Of a DNA stretch of 32,372 nt, positions 18,145 through 27,623 are shown in pieces. The translations under genes and the position numbers were made by a program. The notes under the pieces were generated by a model, which worked only from the letters and a program-made list of their open reading frames with translations, was not told the origin of the DNA and searched no databases. How positions within the stretch are numbered: the first letter of the stretch is position 1; every line of letters begins with the position of its first letter. This DNA is from a virus. The DNA is taken from positions 1 to 32,372 of the IMG/VR virus record IMGVR_UViG_3300044904_000036. One strand, given 5' to 3'.

Positions 18145-21100
18145 CTAATCGCATTCCCCTTTTCAGGCACATTCTTTCTTAAAACTGGTATTCCTGATTC
18201 AATATTTTCTTTAAGGCCTTTTGGTTTGCGTTGAGTAACATTTTCTGACGGATTCAAAATTGCCCCACCAAGCGTCCCTGTCGGTTTAATATCTGTATAA
18301 TTGGCAATGTCCTGAATAAGCATAGGGTCAACAAGCCCTTTTAAATATTGACCTGCCGCTTGGTCTCTTTTGCGGGGGTCTGCTAAATCGGAAACAGTTC
18401 TACCTTCATTCACAATAGGGGCGCTTTGGAAAAGGCCAATAACTGCCGCAACTACGCCCGCCGTAATACCCTGCTTTTCTCCTTTTATTTCGTGAGAGGC
18501 GACCCTGCCAATAGTTTCGTGTAATTGCCAACTTTGAATAAGTGGCAAAGCAAGCAAAACTGCCGGTATTTTAATACCAAACAATCTCGCTCCACCCCAC
18601 CTAACGTCTTCCTCATCTCGTTTTTCGCCTGGCTGATAATATCCGCCTAAATGCCGATGTTTAGCGTCATTTTTGTATCCATCTATGAACGCCAATACAT
18701 TTCCAATTTCTGCGACAGCACCAACCTTTAACAATTTAGCAATAGCGTCTTTTTGTGCGGGAGACAATGTGTCTAATCCTTTTACCATCGCAGTAGCAAA
18801 CTTAATATTGCCAGTATAAAAACCGACAGCGGCGTTAATAGTTTGCTTGACGTGGTTAAAGGCTACTTTCTTAACAGGGATATTGAGTCTGATTGCAGTT
18901 GCGGCAACCTTGCCCCATAGAGGAGTTTTGCCGGTAGCCTTATCTTTTGCTTCAAACTGTTTTTCGATATTATTAACAATATCAGTTAGTTTGTTTTTCT
19001 CCAACAATAGCGCAGCATTAGAATCCTCAAAAGCATCTTTACCTATTAACGCCTGAACAACAGGATTTAAAGGAACGTCTGGATTATCGCTATTCATTAT
19101 AGCGTGTTCTGTTCTTTTTTCCTTAGATAGTTCATATTCAAATCTGCGCAATGGCGATTTTTCTATTTCGTGAACTACCGCAGCCATATTATACCATCGT
19201 CTTGCTGTGGCGGTTTTAGAGTATTCATCATATAACATTTTATAATCAGGTTGTTTATCAGAGCCAACTTTATAAGCGTCTCTTAGTCCTTTTGTGAACG
19301 CACTTGAAAGAGCATTAGCAATCGCTTTGACGTTAAACCCGCCTTCTCTCGGCGCACCCTTAAATAATTTGCTATATCCTGGCAAATTAGAATAAACACC
19401 TCCAACGGCTTCCTCTGCTATTGTTTGTGGAATTTTACCAGCAGTATAACTGAAAAGTTTAACCAAAGTTCTTATGCCAGATATAGCCCCCATTTTTCTA
19501 ACATTAGACAGTAAATCTAAAGTTTTTTCCCACCAAGGGCGTTTGTCTAATTCATATTGCCTTAACTTCTTTTTGTATTCATTTTCAACCCTGTTAATAT
19601 CGGCTTGTATCTTTTCACCTTCCACGTCTAATTTGACCGGCTCACGGGGTTGCTTTTTCTCAAAGTCTCCCCTCGCTATTTTGTCTCTTAGTTCTGCCAT
19701 CCTGTTGGTTTTTCTGGTCTTCCAAGACTGTAATCTTATTTCTTCTGGCGTTTTCTTTGGGTTAGCCAAGTCTTTTAATTCTTGATGTTCTTCTTTCAAT
19801 GCTTCTGTTCTGGCTTTTATGGCTTCTAATTTGTCGCTTTTTGGCATATCGTCTGGTTGTTCGGTCTTTTCAAAAATGCCATTTTTTGCATCTTCAAGCC
19901 TTTTTGTCCAGTTAGCCTCGTTGCGTTCAGCCGCTTTAATAGCACGACTCAATCTTTGTTCGTCAGTTAATTCTGGCTTGCCAAAAATGTCATCATATTG
20001 TCCCTTGAGTTCATTTCTCTTTTTAATCAATCCTTCTAACTCTGCATCTGTTTGCGGAACACTAACACCTTTTATTGTCTTATGTCCCGATTTAATCTGG
20101 TCTTCAATATCTGTTATCTGATTTTTATAATATGTTTTCCGAGAATCCAACGCTGATTTTAACTGCGTTTCCTTATCAGTGGTTTCTACGCCGTGTCTCT
20201 TTTTGGCCTCCTCTGCCAACTTAGTCATTTTCATGCCTTCTTCGGTCAAAGGTACTCGTTGATAACCGGTTGCAGGAGCAGGCTCGCCCTCTTTGTAATG
20301 TCTTATTTTGGCCGTCTGTTGTAATTGTTGTTTAATATCTCTCAGTTCGTCTTCAACTTCGCTACGTTTAGCTAACCTAAATTTGCCCGAACCGGAAATA
20401 GCGTCTTCTGTTTCCTGTCGTGTTATATCAGGAATGATTTCTCTAAGAATAGTGTGAACTTCATCTCTTAATGGTTTTGCGCCTCTAACCCCACTTTCAA
20501 TGAGTCCCCTTGCGAGATTTTGAATTTGGATTCCTATTTCAGATAATTCCTTGCCACTCTCAATGCCCGTTGCTATTTTTGTCTTTGCCGCTTCTATATC
20601 AGACTTACTAACTTTACTCTGTATATCTCCCCATATTTTACTAAGATTAGGCTTAACCCATTCACCTAAATCTTCAATCATCGCTTTAGACCACGCACCT
20701 ATTTCTCTAACTCCACCCTCGAACAAATATCCTGCATATTCCCCCGCCCTTAATATCGCCGTTGGGTCAATGCCAACATTAAGTCGGGTCATCATCTTTC
20801 GTATTTCTGCTCTTGCTATGTCGGCACGCTCTTTTGTGAATAATCTATTTCTTGAACCGAAAGATGGCCTGGTTCTGTCTGGCGGCAATTTGACCGTTGG
20901 TGCAATACTCTCAAGAGTTTTTGCTTTTTGAAATTCTTTAAGTTGATTGTCTAATTCTGCCAGTCTATCGCTCTGTTCTTTAATGGTTTTTCGTTCATCT
21001 TCTGTTAAAGGCGATTCTTTTTTCGCTCTTGCCCTTTGTTCCATACGGATAGGGTCGTGGCTTTCAGACATAAATTGTTGTCTCATACGACCAGCAAGTC

Positions 21101-22775
21101 CCCATTCACTACCGGAAGACTTATCGACATCGTAAATGTCTTGCAATTCATCATTTACCCTTGCCGTCCGAAGCCGTAACTCTGATTTTACGTTCTCATC
21201 TTCGGTTTCACCCATTTGCTTATCAAGGCTATATCTTTCAGTTTCAAGGTCTATTTGTTTGTGTTTTAAAATTATATCTTCTTCATCACTTAACATTCTT
21301 GGATTTTGTTTCCGGTCAGCTATAATATCGTCTGCTATTCTGGGGTTAGCCTCTATTTTTGCCATAGCATTAGAATAAGCTACTTTATCTGTCTTAGTAA
21401 ACTTTTCCTCTACTGGCGGCAAGCCAAATTCTGCTCTTTTTTGATTGGTAATTTCATTTTTAAGAGAAGTCATTTTTAGTTTTTCAGGCGGTATCTCTTG
21501 CGGTTCATCTGTCTTTGCTGGTTTTGGCGTTCCCTCTGGCGGAACAACCTTATTAAGCATTTCCTCGCCAATTTTAATGGCTTGGTCAGGAGTAGTTTCT
21601 GCTTGTCCAGTTTCAGGGGCAACATTGGTAGGGGTCTTAGCTTTGCTCTCGTCCTGCGCAATCGTAGGCGGTTCTTCAGGGAGTATATCCGATTTAGTCA
21701 ATCCCTGTATAACTTTAGGGTCTGATACAGTATCAATAATCTGTTGGTCTGGAATTTTGGCAAGTTCAGGTTCAAGGGTTTTTAAGTGGTTTATATCCTC
21801 TTTTTGTCGTTCACCGCCGAGTAAGCCCATAACACCCATTATTACGGCCTGTTTAGTGGCCTGTTTCTTATCCTGCGTTTCAGCGTAAGTCTGGCCGTAA
21901 GCCGCGCCACCGTAAAGAACAGCCTTATCCATAGCAGTCTTAACAAAGGGTATTGCGTCTAAAGCCTTAAAACCAACGCCAGTGGCAACGCCTTTTAAAA
22001 ACTCTTTGCCGTATTGACCGCCCAGACTTTCTTCACTGGCTAATTGTGCGTCTGTCGGGACGTGTGCTATACTTGCAAGTCCCATACCTAAAGGCAAATC
22101 ACCGCCAGCCAAAGCAGTCGTTAAACCTATTTTGGCCAGTCCGCCAACCGCACCGCCCGCCGCCTGTGTCCAGTTGGGATTTTCCTGATTATAAATCTGT
22201 GCCGCTTTTATAGCTGCTCTTGTTTCAGGGTCAACGATATGCTTGAGTAAATCAGTTCCGTTAAGTGCCGCTTGGTCTGTGGCAAGCCAAAACTGATTAA
22301 ACTTAGTATTAAGAACAGAATCATTTTTCATTCTAAACAGATAATCGCTTACCTTTTGCTGTTCAGTGTTAACAGGCGGAACCCATTTCATTTCGGGTGA
22401 ACCGGGCGCGCCAATAGCTTGCATAGAATCATAATTAGTTCTATGTAAGTCATTTATTGCGGTCTTAAATTCATCTGGTTTATTTCCGATATAAGTTCCA
22501 TAAAGTTTTTCAGCAGTTTCAACGTGAGGTAAAGGAACATTGTATTTAGTAGCCGCTTCGAAAATCTTATGTGCTTTTTGGTCTAATTCGATAGGATTAT
22601 ACTTAGCGGGATTCGTAAATTCAAAAGGCGTAAGATTTAATTGTGGAACATCCGGCGTGCCTTCCTGTGATTGTGGTTTAGGTGAAGTGCCAATTAGTTC
22701 ATCACTTTGCCCAAAACTCGTTTTTTGAGTAGTATCTAAAACTCCAACAGATTCATCGTTTTGTCCGAAGGTCAT
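18138..22775 (-). CDS. Large polyvalent/internal virion protein
   Basis: This 1545-aa protein is the largest gene and lies where T7-like phages encode their big ejection protein. The N-terminus has a duplicated motif (FGQNDESVG, then FGQSDELIG). Next come helical segments, a Gly/Ala-rich hydrophobic stretch at about 205-240, and a central region (GSRNRLFTKERADIARAEIR, then LNVGIDPTAILRAGEYAGYL) typical of large polyvalent protein-associated domains. Long charged coiled coils follow, and a C-terminal part (VKKVAFNHVKQTINAAVGFY) also resembles such domains. No lytic transglycosylase Glu motif is obvious. It is probably ejected with the DNA. It overlaps its upstream neighbour by ATGA. Confidence 0.7.
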   Translation of the reverse strand: MTFGQNDESVGVLDTTQKTSFGQSDELIGTSPKPQSQEGTPDVPQLNLTPFEFTNPAKYNPIELDQKAHKIFEAATKYNVPLPHVETAEKLYGTYIGNKPDEFKTAINDLHRTNYDSMQAIGAPGSPEMKWVPPVNTEQQKVSDYLFRMKNDSVLNTKFNQFWLATDQAALNGTDLLKHIVDPETRAAIKAAQIYNQENPNWTQAAGGAVGGLAKIGLTTALAGGDLPLGMGLASIAHVPTDAQLASEESLGGQYGKEFLKGVATGVGFKALDAIPFVKTAMDKAVLYGGAAYGQTYAETQDKKQATKQAVIMGVMGLLGGERQKEDINHLKTLEPELAKIPDQQIIDTVSDPKVIQGLTKSDILPEEPPTIAQDESKAKTPTNVAPETGQAETTPDQAIKIGEEMLNKVVPPEGTPKPAKTDEPQEIPPEKLKMTSLKNEITNQKRAEFGLPPVEEKFTKTDKVAYSNAMAKIEANPRIADDIIADRKQNPRMLSDEEDIILKHKQIDLETERYSLDKQMGETEDENVKSELRLRTARVNDELQDIYDVDKSSGSEWGLAGRMRQQFMSESHDPIRMEQRARAKKESPLTEDERKTIKEQSDRLAELDNQLKEFQKAKTLESIAPTVKLPPDRTRPSFGSRNRLFTKERADIARAEIRKMMTRLNVGIDPTAILRAGEYAGYLFEGGVREIGAWSKAMIEDLGEWVKPNLSKIWGDIQSKVSKSDIEAAKTKIATGIESGKELSEIGIQIQNLARGLIESGVRGAKPLRDEVHTILREIIPDITRQETEDAISGSGKFRLAKRSEVEDELRDIKQQLQQTAKIRHYKEGEPAPATGYQRVPLTEEGMKMTKLAEEAKKRHGVETTDKETQLKSALDSRKTYYKNQITDIEDQIKSGHKTIKGVSVPQTDAELEGLIKKRNELKGQYDDIFGKPELTDEQRLSRAIKAAERNEANWTKRLEDAKNGIFEKTEQPDDMPKSDKLEAIKARTEALKEEHQELKDLANPKKTPEEIRLQSWKTRKTNRMAELRDKIARGDFEKKQPREPVKLDVEGEKIQADINRVENEYKKKLRQYELDKRPWWEKTLDLLSNVRKMGAISGIRTLVKLFSYTAGKIPQTIAEEAVGGVYSNLPGYSKLFKGAPREGGFNVKAIANALSSAFTKGLRDAYKVGSDKQPDYKMLYDEYSKTATARRWYNMAAVVHEIEKSPLRRFEYELSKEKRTEHAIMNSDNPDVPLNPVVQALIGKDAFEDSNAALLLEKNKLTDIVNNIEKQFEAKDKATGKTPLWGKVAATAIRLNIPVKKVAFNHVKQTINAAVGFYTGNIKFATAMVKGLDTLSPAQKDAIAKLLKVGAVAEIGNVLAFIDGYKNDAKHRHLGGYYQPGEKRDEEDVRWGGARLFGIKIPAVLLALPLIQSWQLHETIGRVASHEIKGEKQGITAGVVAAVIGLFQSAPIVNEGRTVSDLADPRKRDQAAGQYLKGLVDPMLIQDIANYTDIKPTGTLGGAILNPSENVTQRKPKGLKENIESGIPVLRKNVPEKGNAIRW

Positions 22776-24445
22776 TTCTTCCTCTTGATTTCGTTAGATT
22801 CGTTAATCCATATCGAATTTGAAGGTAGTTTATTGTATTCTGCTTCCGTTTTTGGGTAAGCAGTTTTCGGGTCTAAAATACTGCCGTCAGGAAAAACAAG
22901 TTTAGAGTCTGGTTCTGCTTGTATAAAATATCTAACCATTTGTTCCTTGCTATGTTGTTGCAGATTAAAAGACGAAGCGTGAAAATCCCATTTTTTGCCT
23001 TCTTGTTTCCATTCACCACCTATTTGTCCTTCTTTGCTATATTTACTATCAGTCGAAAAAGTTATATGATTAGGTAGTTTGTATTCGTCAGTGTAATGAC
23101 CTCTTTCGTCTGGTTTTACGCCTGCGGCTTGCGCGCCTGCCATATCATAATCTGGTTGTTCTGTCTTGGGAACAGGTTGCGTAGAATTTCTCAACTGCAT
23201 AGACTTTTTATACATATCCTCTTTTGACGGTGGGTTATCCTGTTTGTCCACCCATTCAACTAATGCCTGATTGACAGTTTTGGAATCTTCTGATTCTTTA
23301 CCACTCTCCCACCAACCGTGATAATTAGCTTTATTATCCTCAAGAGTGGCCTGTAATTCAGTAGCTAAAGCTTTTGGATATTTATTATCCAACTTGTCAA
23401 TAGCCCATTTAAAGTCCTTATCTGAAATACTACTGTTTTTGCCGTATCTTAAATCATAAATCTGTCTATACGCTTCGTTCTTATTCATTTCAGCATCATC
23501 ATTCGAGTATTTGGTTATTACCCCAACAAGACTACTATATCCCTGCGATGTGGTTGCAGTATTGAAATCCTTAGCCTGTGAGTTTTTCAACCATCCTGCC
23601 ATTTGAGTTTTTTCTGTAGTGCCTAAGCCGAGCCTGCCTATGTCATCAGGCATCATATCATTATTTCTTAATTTTTCAGAAGTGTTCTTATAGTCCTGAC
23701 CGTCTTTGTCAAATTTGACAGAGCCAGCCTTTTTATTAAGTCTATCAAAGTGAGCCGATACAGTTCTTTCGGCACTATCTTTTATTTTATCTGTAACAGC
23801 AGATGCCTCTATGGAATTAAGAGCTTCTTCTTTGGTCTTGAAACTTTCAGCCATAGAAACAGTCTTTCGGTAATCTATTTCCCCTTTGGCTCTTTGCAAG
23901 TCAAATTCGGCCTCATCAGGATTTATCAAACCTGTATGAATTGCAAGACCTGTATATTTTTCTGCTGCTGAATAATTTTCAAGATTTATAGCACTTTCAA
24001 GATTAGTCTTGTAATCAAACTTTGCAGAGGTTATTTTCATTTCTCTGTCTAATCCGTTAAAATGAACATCCCAACTCGGCTCATAACTGTCAAGGTTTAT
24101 CTTCGCCGCTTTAATTACATTAGACCTTTTTGAGGATAAAGCAATCTGCTGTCTGTCCTGCATAGCTTTTTCGTGAAGTTTAACTCTTGCCTCTGGGTCT
24201 TGAGTAGTTTGCAAAGTAGAATATTCAGCGTTCCAGTTTTCGTGTATCTTCCTGTCGATAGTTGACAGTTCAGAAGCGTCTTGAGCATTTCTGATGTTAT
24301 CTTCTACGCTCCTTATTGCACCGCCTAAATTTATTAAGCCTCTGGAAATATCTTCACCGCCGGTAGAAGTGTCGAGATGCGCTCTCGGATTAACACCCCT
24401 GCCTGAAGGGGTCATTTGATTATATTGGATTGGAAATTGTGCCAT
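22772..24445 (-). CDS. Internal virion protein
   Basis: This 557-aa protein is largely helical and polar. It starts MAQFPIQYNQMTPSGRGVNP and then GLINLGGAIRSVEDNIRNAQ, a pattern typical of phage ejection or internal-core proteins upstream of the very large core protein. Residues 62-74 (TIDRKIHENWNAE) are encoded by the 41-bp repeat shared with the early gene at 2354-2902. The C-terminal 150 residues are richer in Tyr, Pro and Trp. No enzyme motif is seen. The function is assigned by position and composition. Confidence 0.65.
   Translation of the reverse strand: MAQFPIQYNQMTPSGRGVNPRAHLDTSTGGEDISRGLINLGGAIRSVEDNIRNAQDASELSTIDRKIHENWNAEYSTLQTTQDPEARVKLHEKAMQDRQQIALSSKRSNVIKAAKINLDSYEPSWDVHFNGLDREMKITSAKFDYKTNLESAINLENYSAAEKYTGLAIHTGLINPDEAEFDLQRAKGEIDYRKTVSMAESFKTKEEALNSIEASAVTDKIKDSAERTVSAHFDRLNKKAGSVKFDKDGQDYKNTSEKLRNNDMMPDDIGRLGLGTTEKTQMAGWLKNSQAKDFNTATTSQGYSSLVGVITKYSNDDAEMNKNEAYRQIYDLRYGKNSSISDKDFKWAIDKLDNKYPKALATELQATLEDNKANYHGWWESGKESEDSKTVNQALVEWVDKQDNPPSKEDMYKKSMQLRNSTQPVPKTEQPDYDMAGAQAAGVKPDERGHYTDEYKLPNHITFSTDSKYSKEGQIGGEWKQEGKKWDFHASSFNLQQHSKEQMVRYFIQAEPDSKLVFPDGSILDPKTAYPKTEAEYNKLPSNSIWINESNEIKRKK
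24223..24263 (-). repeat. 41-bp exact repeat, copy 2
   Basis: This is the reverse complement of 2662-2702, identical over all 41 bases. It encodes residues 62-74 of the internal virion protein in the same reading frame as the other copy. The helical, polar setting here looks natural, so the direction of transfer cannot be told from the sequence alone. Confidence 0.9.
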
Positions 24446-24454
24446 TAGTCATTC

Positions 24455-25018
24455 CTAAGCATAATAAGTTCCTTGATAAGTCGGAGTTCCGCCAAAGCCA
24501 CCAAAGCCAGATGGAGACTGGTTATATGAGCCTGAATTAAACATTCCAGTATTAAAACCTGATAATTGAGTTTGAGACGAACTCGACATCATTCTTTGGA
24601 AGCCCGGCGCACTATAAGCCGCTGCGTTTAAGAACCCGCCGACAAGTCTGTTTTTGGCCTGTTGTTTTAGGTATTTAGCCTGTGTCGTATCTAATACGCC
24701 TTGTATCCTTTGCTGTTGTGCGCCTGTTTGGGTATCATAACCAATCATTAAATTCTCAAGTTCAGATTGAGAGGCTTGTTTGGCCTGTATGAGTAACGGC
24801 GAACCAGCATCAGAAGAAGCACCTGATATTCCTATTCCAGCCTCAATAGTGCTTTGTGTTCTATCTGCCTCTTCTGCCTGCTGTTGAGATTTTAAAATAC
24901 CAGCCGCTTCTATGCTCTTAGCGTTCTGTTCGTCAACTTTAGCATTATATAAAGCTACGTTTTCCTGACTCTTTAGTTCCTGACTTTGCTGGATACCGCC
25001 AACAATAGAACCCATCAT
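24455..25018 (-). CDS. Internal virion protein, gp14-like
   Basis: This 187-aa protein has a Gly/hydrophobic N-terminus (MMGSIVGGIQQ), a long Ala/Gln/Glu-rich helix (ALYNAKVDEQNAKSIEAAG onward), and a low-complexity Gly/Ser/Gln/Tyr tail. This is the layout of T7 gp14-type ejection proteins, which form the membrane channel. ATG 25018 has AGGA six bases upstream. The frame stays open upstream to 25070 with protein-like sequence (ISDFGLGAGIQ), but with no ATG or GTG there. An ATT start at 25051 would be needed to include it. Confidence 0.6.
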   Translation of the reverse strand: MMGSIVGGIQQSQELKSQENVALYNAKVDEQNAKSIEAAGILKSQQQAEEADRTQSTIEAGIGISGASSDAGSPLLIQAKQASQSELENLMIGYDTQTGAQQQRIQGVLDTTQAKYLKQQAKNRLVGGFLNAAAYSAPGFQRMMSSSSQTQLSGFNTGMFNSGSYNQSPSGFGGFGGTPTYQGTYYA

Positions 25019-25078
25019 TTGAATTCCTGCGCCTAATCCGAAATCACTAATGGGACACCCCCACTTCTTTTAAATAAT

Positions 25079-25504
25079 TCATTTTAACCTCGCATAAATA
25101 TAAGCATCACAGCCATCTGGGAAGTAATATACAAGTCCGTTTGGCGTTTCATTCGTAAAACCCATAAATTCAATCATTTCAATAGCCTTTGGAAAATCTG
25201 CTCTTATTGTAGCTTGAACCCTTCTGTAATTTCCCTCTTTAATCATTCGTTTCAGTTCTCTTTTAATAGTCATAAAGCCTTCATACTTAAACTCCATAAC
25301 ATCTTTAGTAAATATGACCCAAGCTTCACCAACCCCTTCCCATAACTTCATTACACCGCCGACAACGAAAACTTTACCATTATAAAGTCCGGTAGAACAT
25401 TCGCCCATTATCGGATGTTTAGGATAGTTCTTAACTTGTTCCTCTAAAGGATTAAGTCTAACAAAATCCAAATCTTCTTCTGTACTTGGCCGAACTTCTA
25501 TCAT
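25079..25504 (-). CDS. GNAT-like protein, T7 gp13-type (DUF2833)
   Basis: This 141-aa protein resembles the DUF2833/gp13 group, a GNAT acetyltransferase-type fold found between tailspike and core genes in podoviruses. It begins MIEVRPSTEEDLDFVR and has strand/helix segments (VFVVGGVMKLWEGVGEAWVI, RRVQATIRADFPKAIEMIEF, MGFTNETPNGLVYYFPDG). T7 gp13 is needed for virion core assembly. Whether this one acetylates anything is unknown. The ATG overlaps the tailspike stop by one base. Confidence 0.7.
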   Translation of the reverse strand: MIEVRPSTEEDLDFVRLNPLEEQVKNYPKHPIMGECSTGLYNGKVFVVGGVMKLWEGVGEAWVIFTKDVMEFKYEGFMTIKRELKRMIKEGNYRRVQATIRADFPKAIEMIEFMGFTNETPNGLVYYFPDGCDAYIYARLK

Positions 25505-27621
25505 TATGCTCCCAAATGATTATCCGCACTTACATCGACAAATCCCACAAGTCTCCAGATGGAACTTGTCGTTCCTCCTACTTCACATACCCAGGCAGTA
25601 ACATCACCACTGGCAGTAACAATATCAGCCGAACTGCCTATTAGTCTTGCGTTGGAAGTAGTATCATAAGTTACTGCGCCCTTTGAGATAATTGTAATCT
25701 GCTGACCTGCAACACCTCCGTAAAGAGCTATTATAGTTACCGTAGTTGTTCCAGAAAGCCATACATTAGAGTTAGTAATATAAGGAGTCTGGTCGGTATC
25801 TGCAAGTGTACCAGGCGCAGTTGCAATGGCGGAATATAAAGTCTGAATAGATGTATTTATGGCAAGACTGGTTAAAACTGGTGCTGAAAAACCACCATCA
25901 CAATCATTACCAAAACCCCAGTAAAGATTAGTATTCACCGCCGTTTTAACTGCACCACTGGCCTGATTACTGAAATGAACATCATTGATAGCGCAATATC
26001 CTGTTTGTAGATTTATACCGTAACCAGTAGTGCCATCGTAATGGCCTAAAATTATGCCGCCACTTATAACCACTTTAGGAGTTGTCGGTGCTGTTTTGTC
26101 GGAACTAAGAATATCTATTGCGGGTTTAGCAATACCACTAAAATAGAAATCGCAATCTGTGAATTTTATGTATTGGCCGCCCTTTAATAAAACCAGCGTA
26201 GTTGCTTTTTCGTCAGTAGTTAAAGTGTATGGCGAGGCGTCTACGGCGGCGATTAGGCCGTGAAAAATACAGTTTGAAAACCCTATATTTCTTACTTCAT
26301 TGGCCGCACCAGCAATAACATTCATCCATACAGCATCGCCCATAGAGTAAACAAAATGGACATTGCTAAAATATAAGAAGTTATGACTATCGACCGTACC
26401 GTTTTCAGTGAGATTTAATGCCGGATAACTTGTTCCGGCAGTATTTCTATTGCCGCAATATCTTATTCTTATATTAGTAAATGTACATTCCCGAACTTCA
26501 TCATGACAATTTATTCCCTCTTTAGCCAGTCTTTGTATGGTTACATTGTTGAAAGTACAATGGTCAACACCAGAAAGATATAACCCGCCCATATTAGGTC
26601 TTGTCGTATTTACCCCGCCGTCAAGTGAAAGATTTTCTATAACAACACCCCAAAGTTGACCTTCGGAATCCAAAACCGTATCTTTGGATATTGTTATGAT
26701 GTATGAGTTGCCGCCAGTTTTGGCTTTCAATACCGAGCCAGCCTCATAAACAGTAGCGTAAGGCATATCACTATTAGTAGTTCCTAATAATCTCAGCGGT
26801 TTCTGTATTGTAATTCCCGAACATACATAATTACCATTCGGGAAAAATACTACCCCGCCAGCATCGGTCGCAGTAATGGCCGCCTGTATCGCCGAGGTAT
26901 CATCTGTAGTACCATCGCCAGTGGCACCATAATCAACAACATTTGTAAACTCAACATTAGTATATGGACTTATGCCGAGAGTTGTTTTTACTGCGGCAGC
27001 AGTAGTGTCATCAAGGATAGTCTTAGCAAATGCCGTTACTGTAAGCCCTAAAGTAGCCAGGGCAGCAGTAGCATTAGCGTCATCAATCAAGGTTTCACCA
27101 AAGGCACTTATATTAGCAGTTCCAACATTCAAACTCGAAGCTACAGTAGGCGCACCATCGCTTACCCCAAAATATAAATACTTGCCAGCCCTTGTTACCG
27201 CATTGTCCAGTATCGCCGTTGTTGGGTCTGTATCAGGTAATCGCAAACACCTATCCAAGCTATCTGCATTTTCTATAGAAAGTTTGTCATTTTTATCTAA
27301 TGCATCTTCAATGTTTGTAGCACTGTACACACCGCCAGTTTCAAGCAAGAGTGCCTGTGTCATCGGGGTATCCCTTATTATGTGAATGTAACTTGTCGCA
27401 GGGACAGCAGTTACCATTATAATAGACCCGCCAATATCCCCAGTTATCGTAACAGTATAATTGGTCGTCTCGGCCAGAGTAGTTTCAACACCAGTTGTCG
27501 TTACTCTTGTCTTAACCACCAAATCACTTGTGGCTGTTATTGGAAACGAAAAAGGAATTACTTGTCCGATGGTATTAGTTCCAACCGCCGATGTTCTATT
27601 TGTAACATTGCTTACTGTCAT
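25504..27621 (-). CDS. Tailspike with T7-like anchor and beta-helix
   Basis: Starting at ATG 27621 (SD AAGGT) gives 705 residues. Residues 1-130 match the T7 tail-fibre N-terminal anchor (NRTSAVGTNTIGQVIPFSFP, NIEDALDKNDKLSIENADSL). A linker with two ATLGLT/TTLGIS repeats follows. Next comes a pectate-lyase-type right-handed beta-helix (VVDYGATGDGTTDDTSAIQA, then GVVFFPNGNYVCSG), with Asn/Cys ladders to about residue 560 and a C-terminal beta domain. It probably binds or depolymerises host surface polysaccharide. The ATG lies two bases after the nozzle C-half stop. A frame from 27672 is longer but overlaps that gene. Confidence 0.85.
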   Translation of the reverse strand: MTVSNVTNRTSAVGTNTIGQVIPFSFPITATSDLVVKTRVTTTGVETTLAETTNYTVTITGDIGGSIIMVTAVPATSYIHIIRDTPMTQALLLETGGVYSATNIEDALDKNDKLSIENADSLDRCLRLPDTDPTTAILDNAVTRAGKYLYFGVSDGAPTVASSLNVGTANISAFGETLIDDANATAALATLGLTVTAFAKTILDDTTAAAVKTTLGISPYTNVEFTNVVDYGATGDGTTDDTSAIQAAITATDAGGVVFFPNGNYVCSGITIQKPLRLLGTTNSDMPYATVYEAGSVLKAKTGGNSYIITISKDTVLDSEGQLWGVVIENLSLDGGVNTTRPNMGGLYLSGVDHCTFNNVTIQRLAKEGINCHDEVRECTFTNIRIRYCGNRNTAGTSYPALNLTENGTVDSHNFLYFSNVHFVYSMGDAVWMNVIAGAANEVRNIGFSNCIFHGLIAAVDASPYTLTTDEKATTLVLLKGGQYIKFTDCDFYFSGIAKPAIDILSSDKTAPTTPKVVISGGIILGHYDGTTGYGINLQTGYCAINDVHFSNQASGAVKTAVNTNLYWGFGNDCDGGFSAPVLTSLAINTSIQTLYSAIATAPGTLADTDQTPYITNSNVWLSGTTTVTIIALYGGVAGQQITIISKGAVTYDTTSNARLIGSSADIVTASGDVTAWVCEVGGTTSSIWRLVGFVDVSADNHLGA

Positions 27622-27623
27622 AT

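Noticed and set aside
18847-21888. Rightward ORFs opposite the 1545-aa gene
   Set aside because: They lie antisense to a long, coherent reading frame, lack SDs and have Ser/Leu-rich shadow composition.
25019-25051. ATT start that extends the gp14-like protein by 11 residues
   Set aside because: The upstream frame reads like protein (ISDFGLGAGIQ) with a G-rich tract before it, but ATT starts are rare and ATG 25018 has its own AGGA. It is kept only as a remark.
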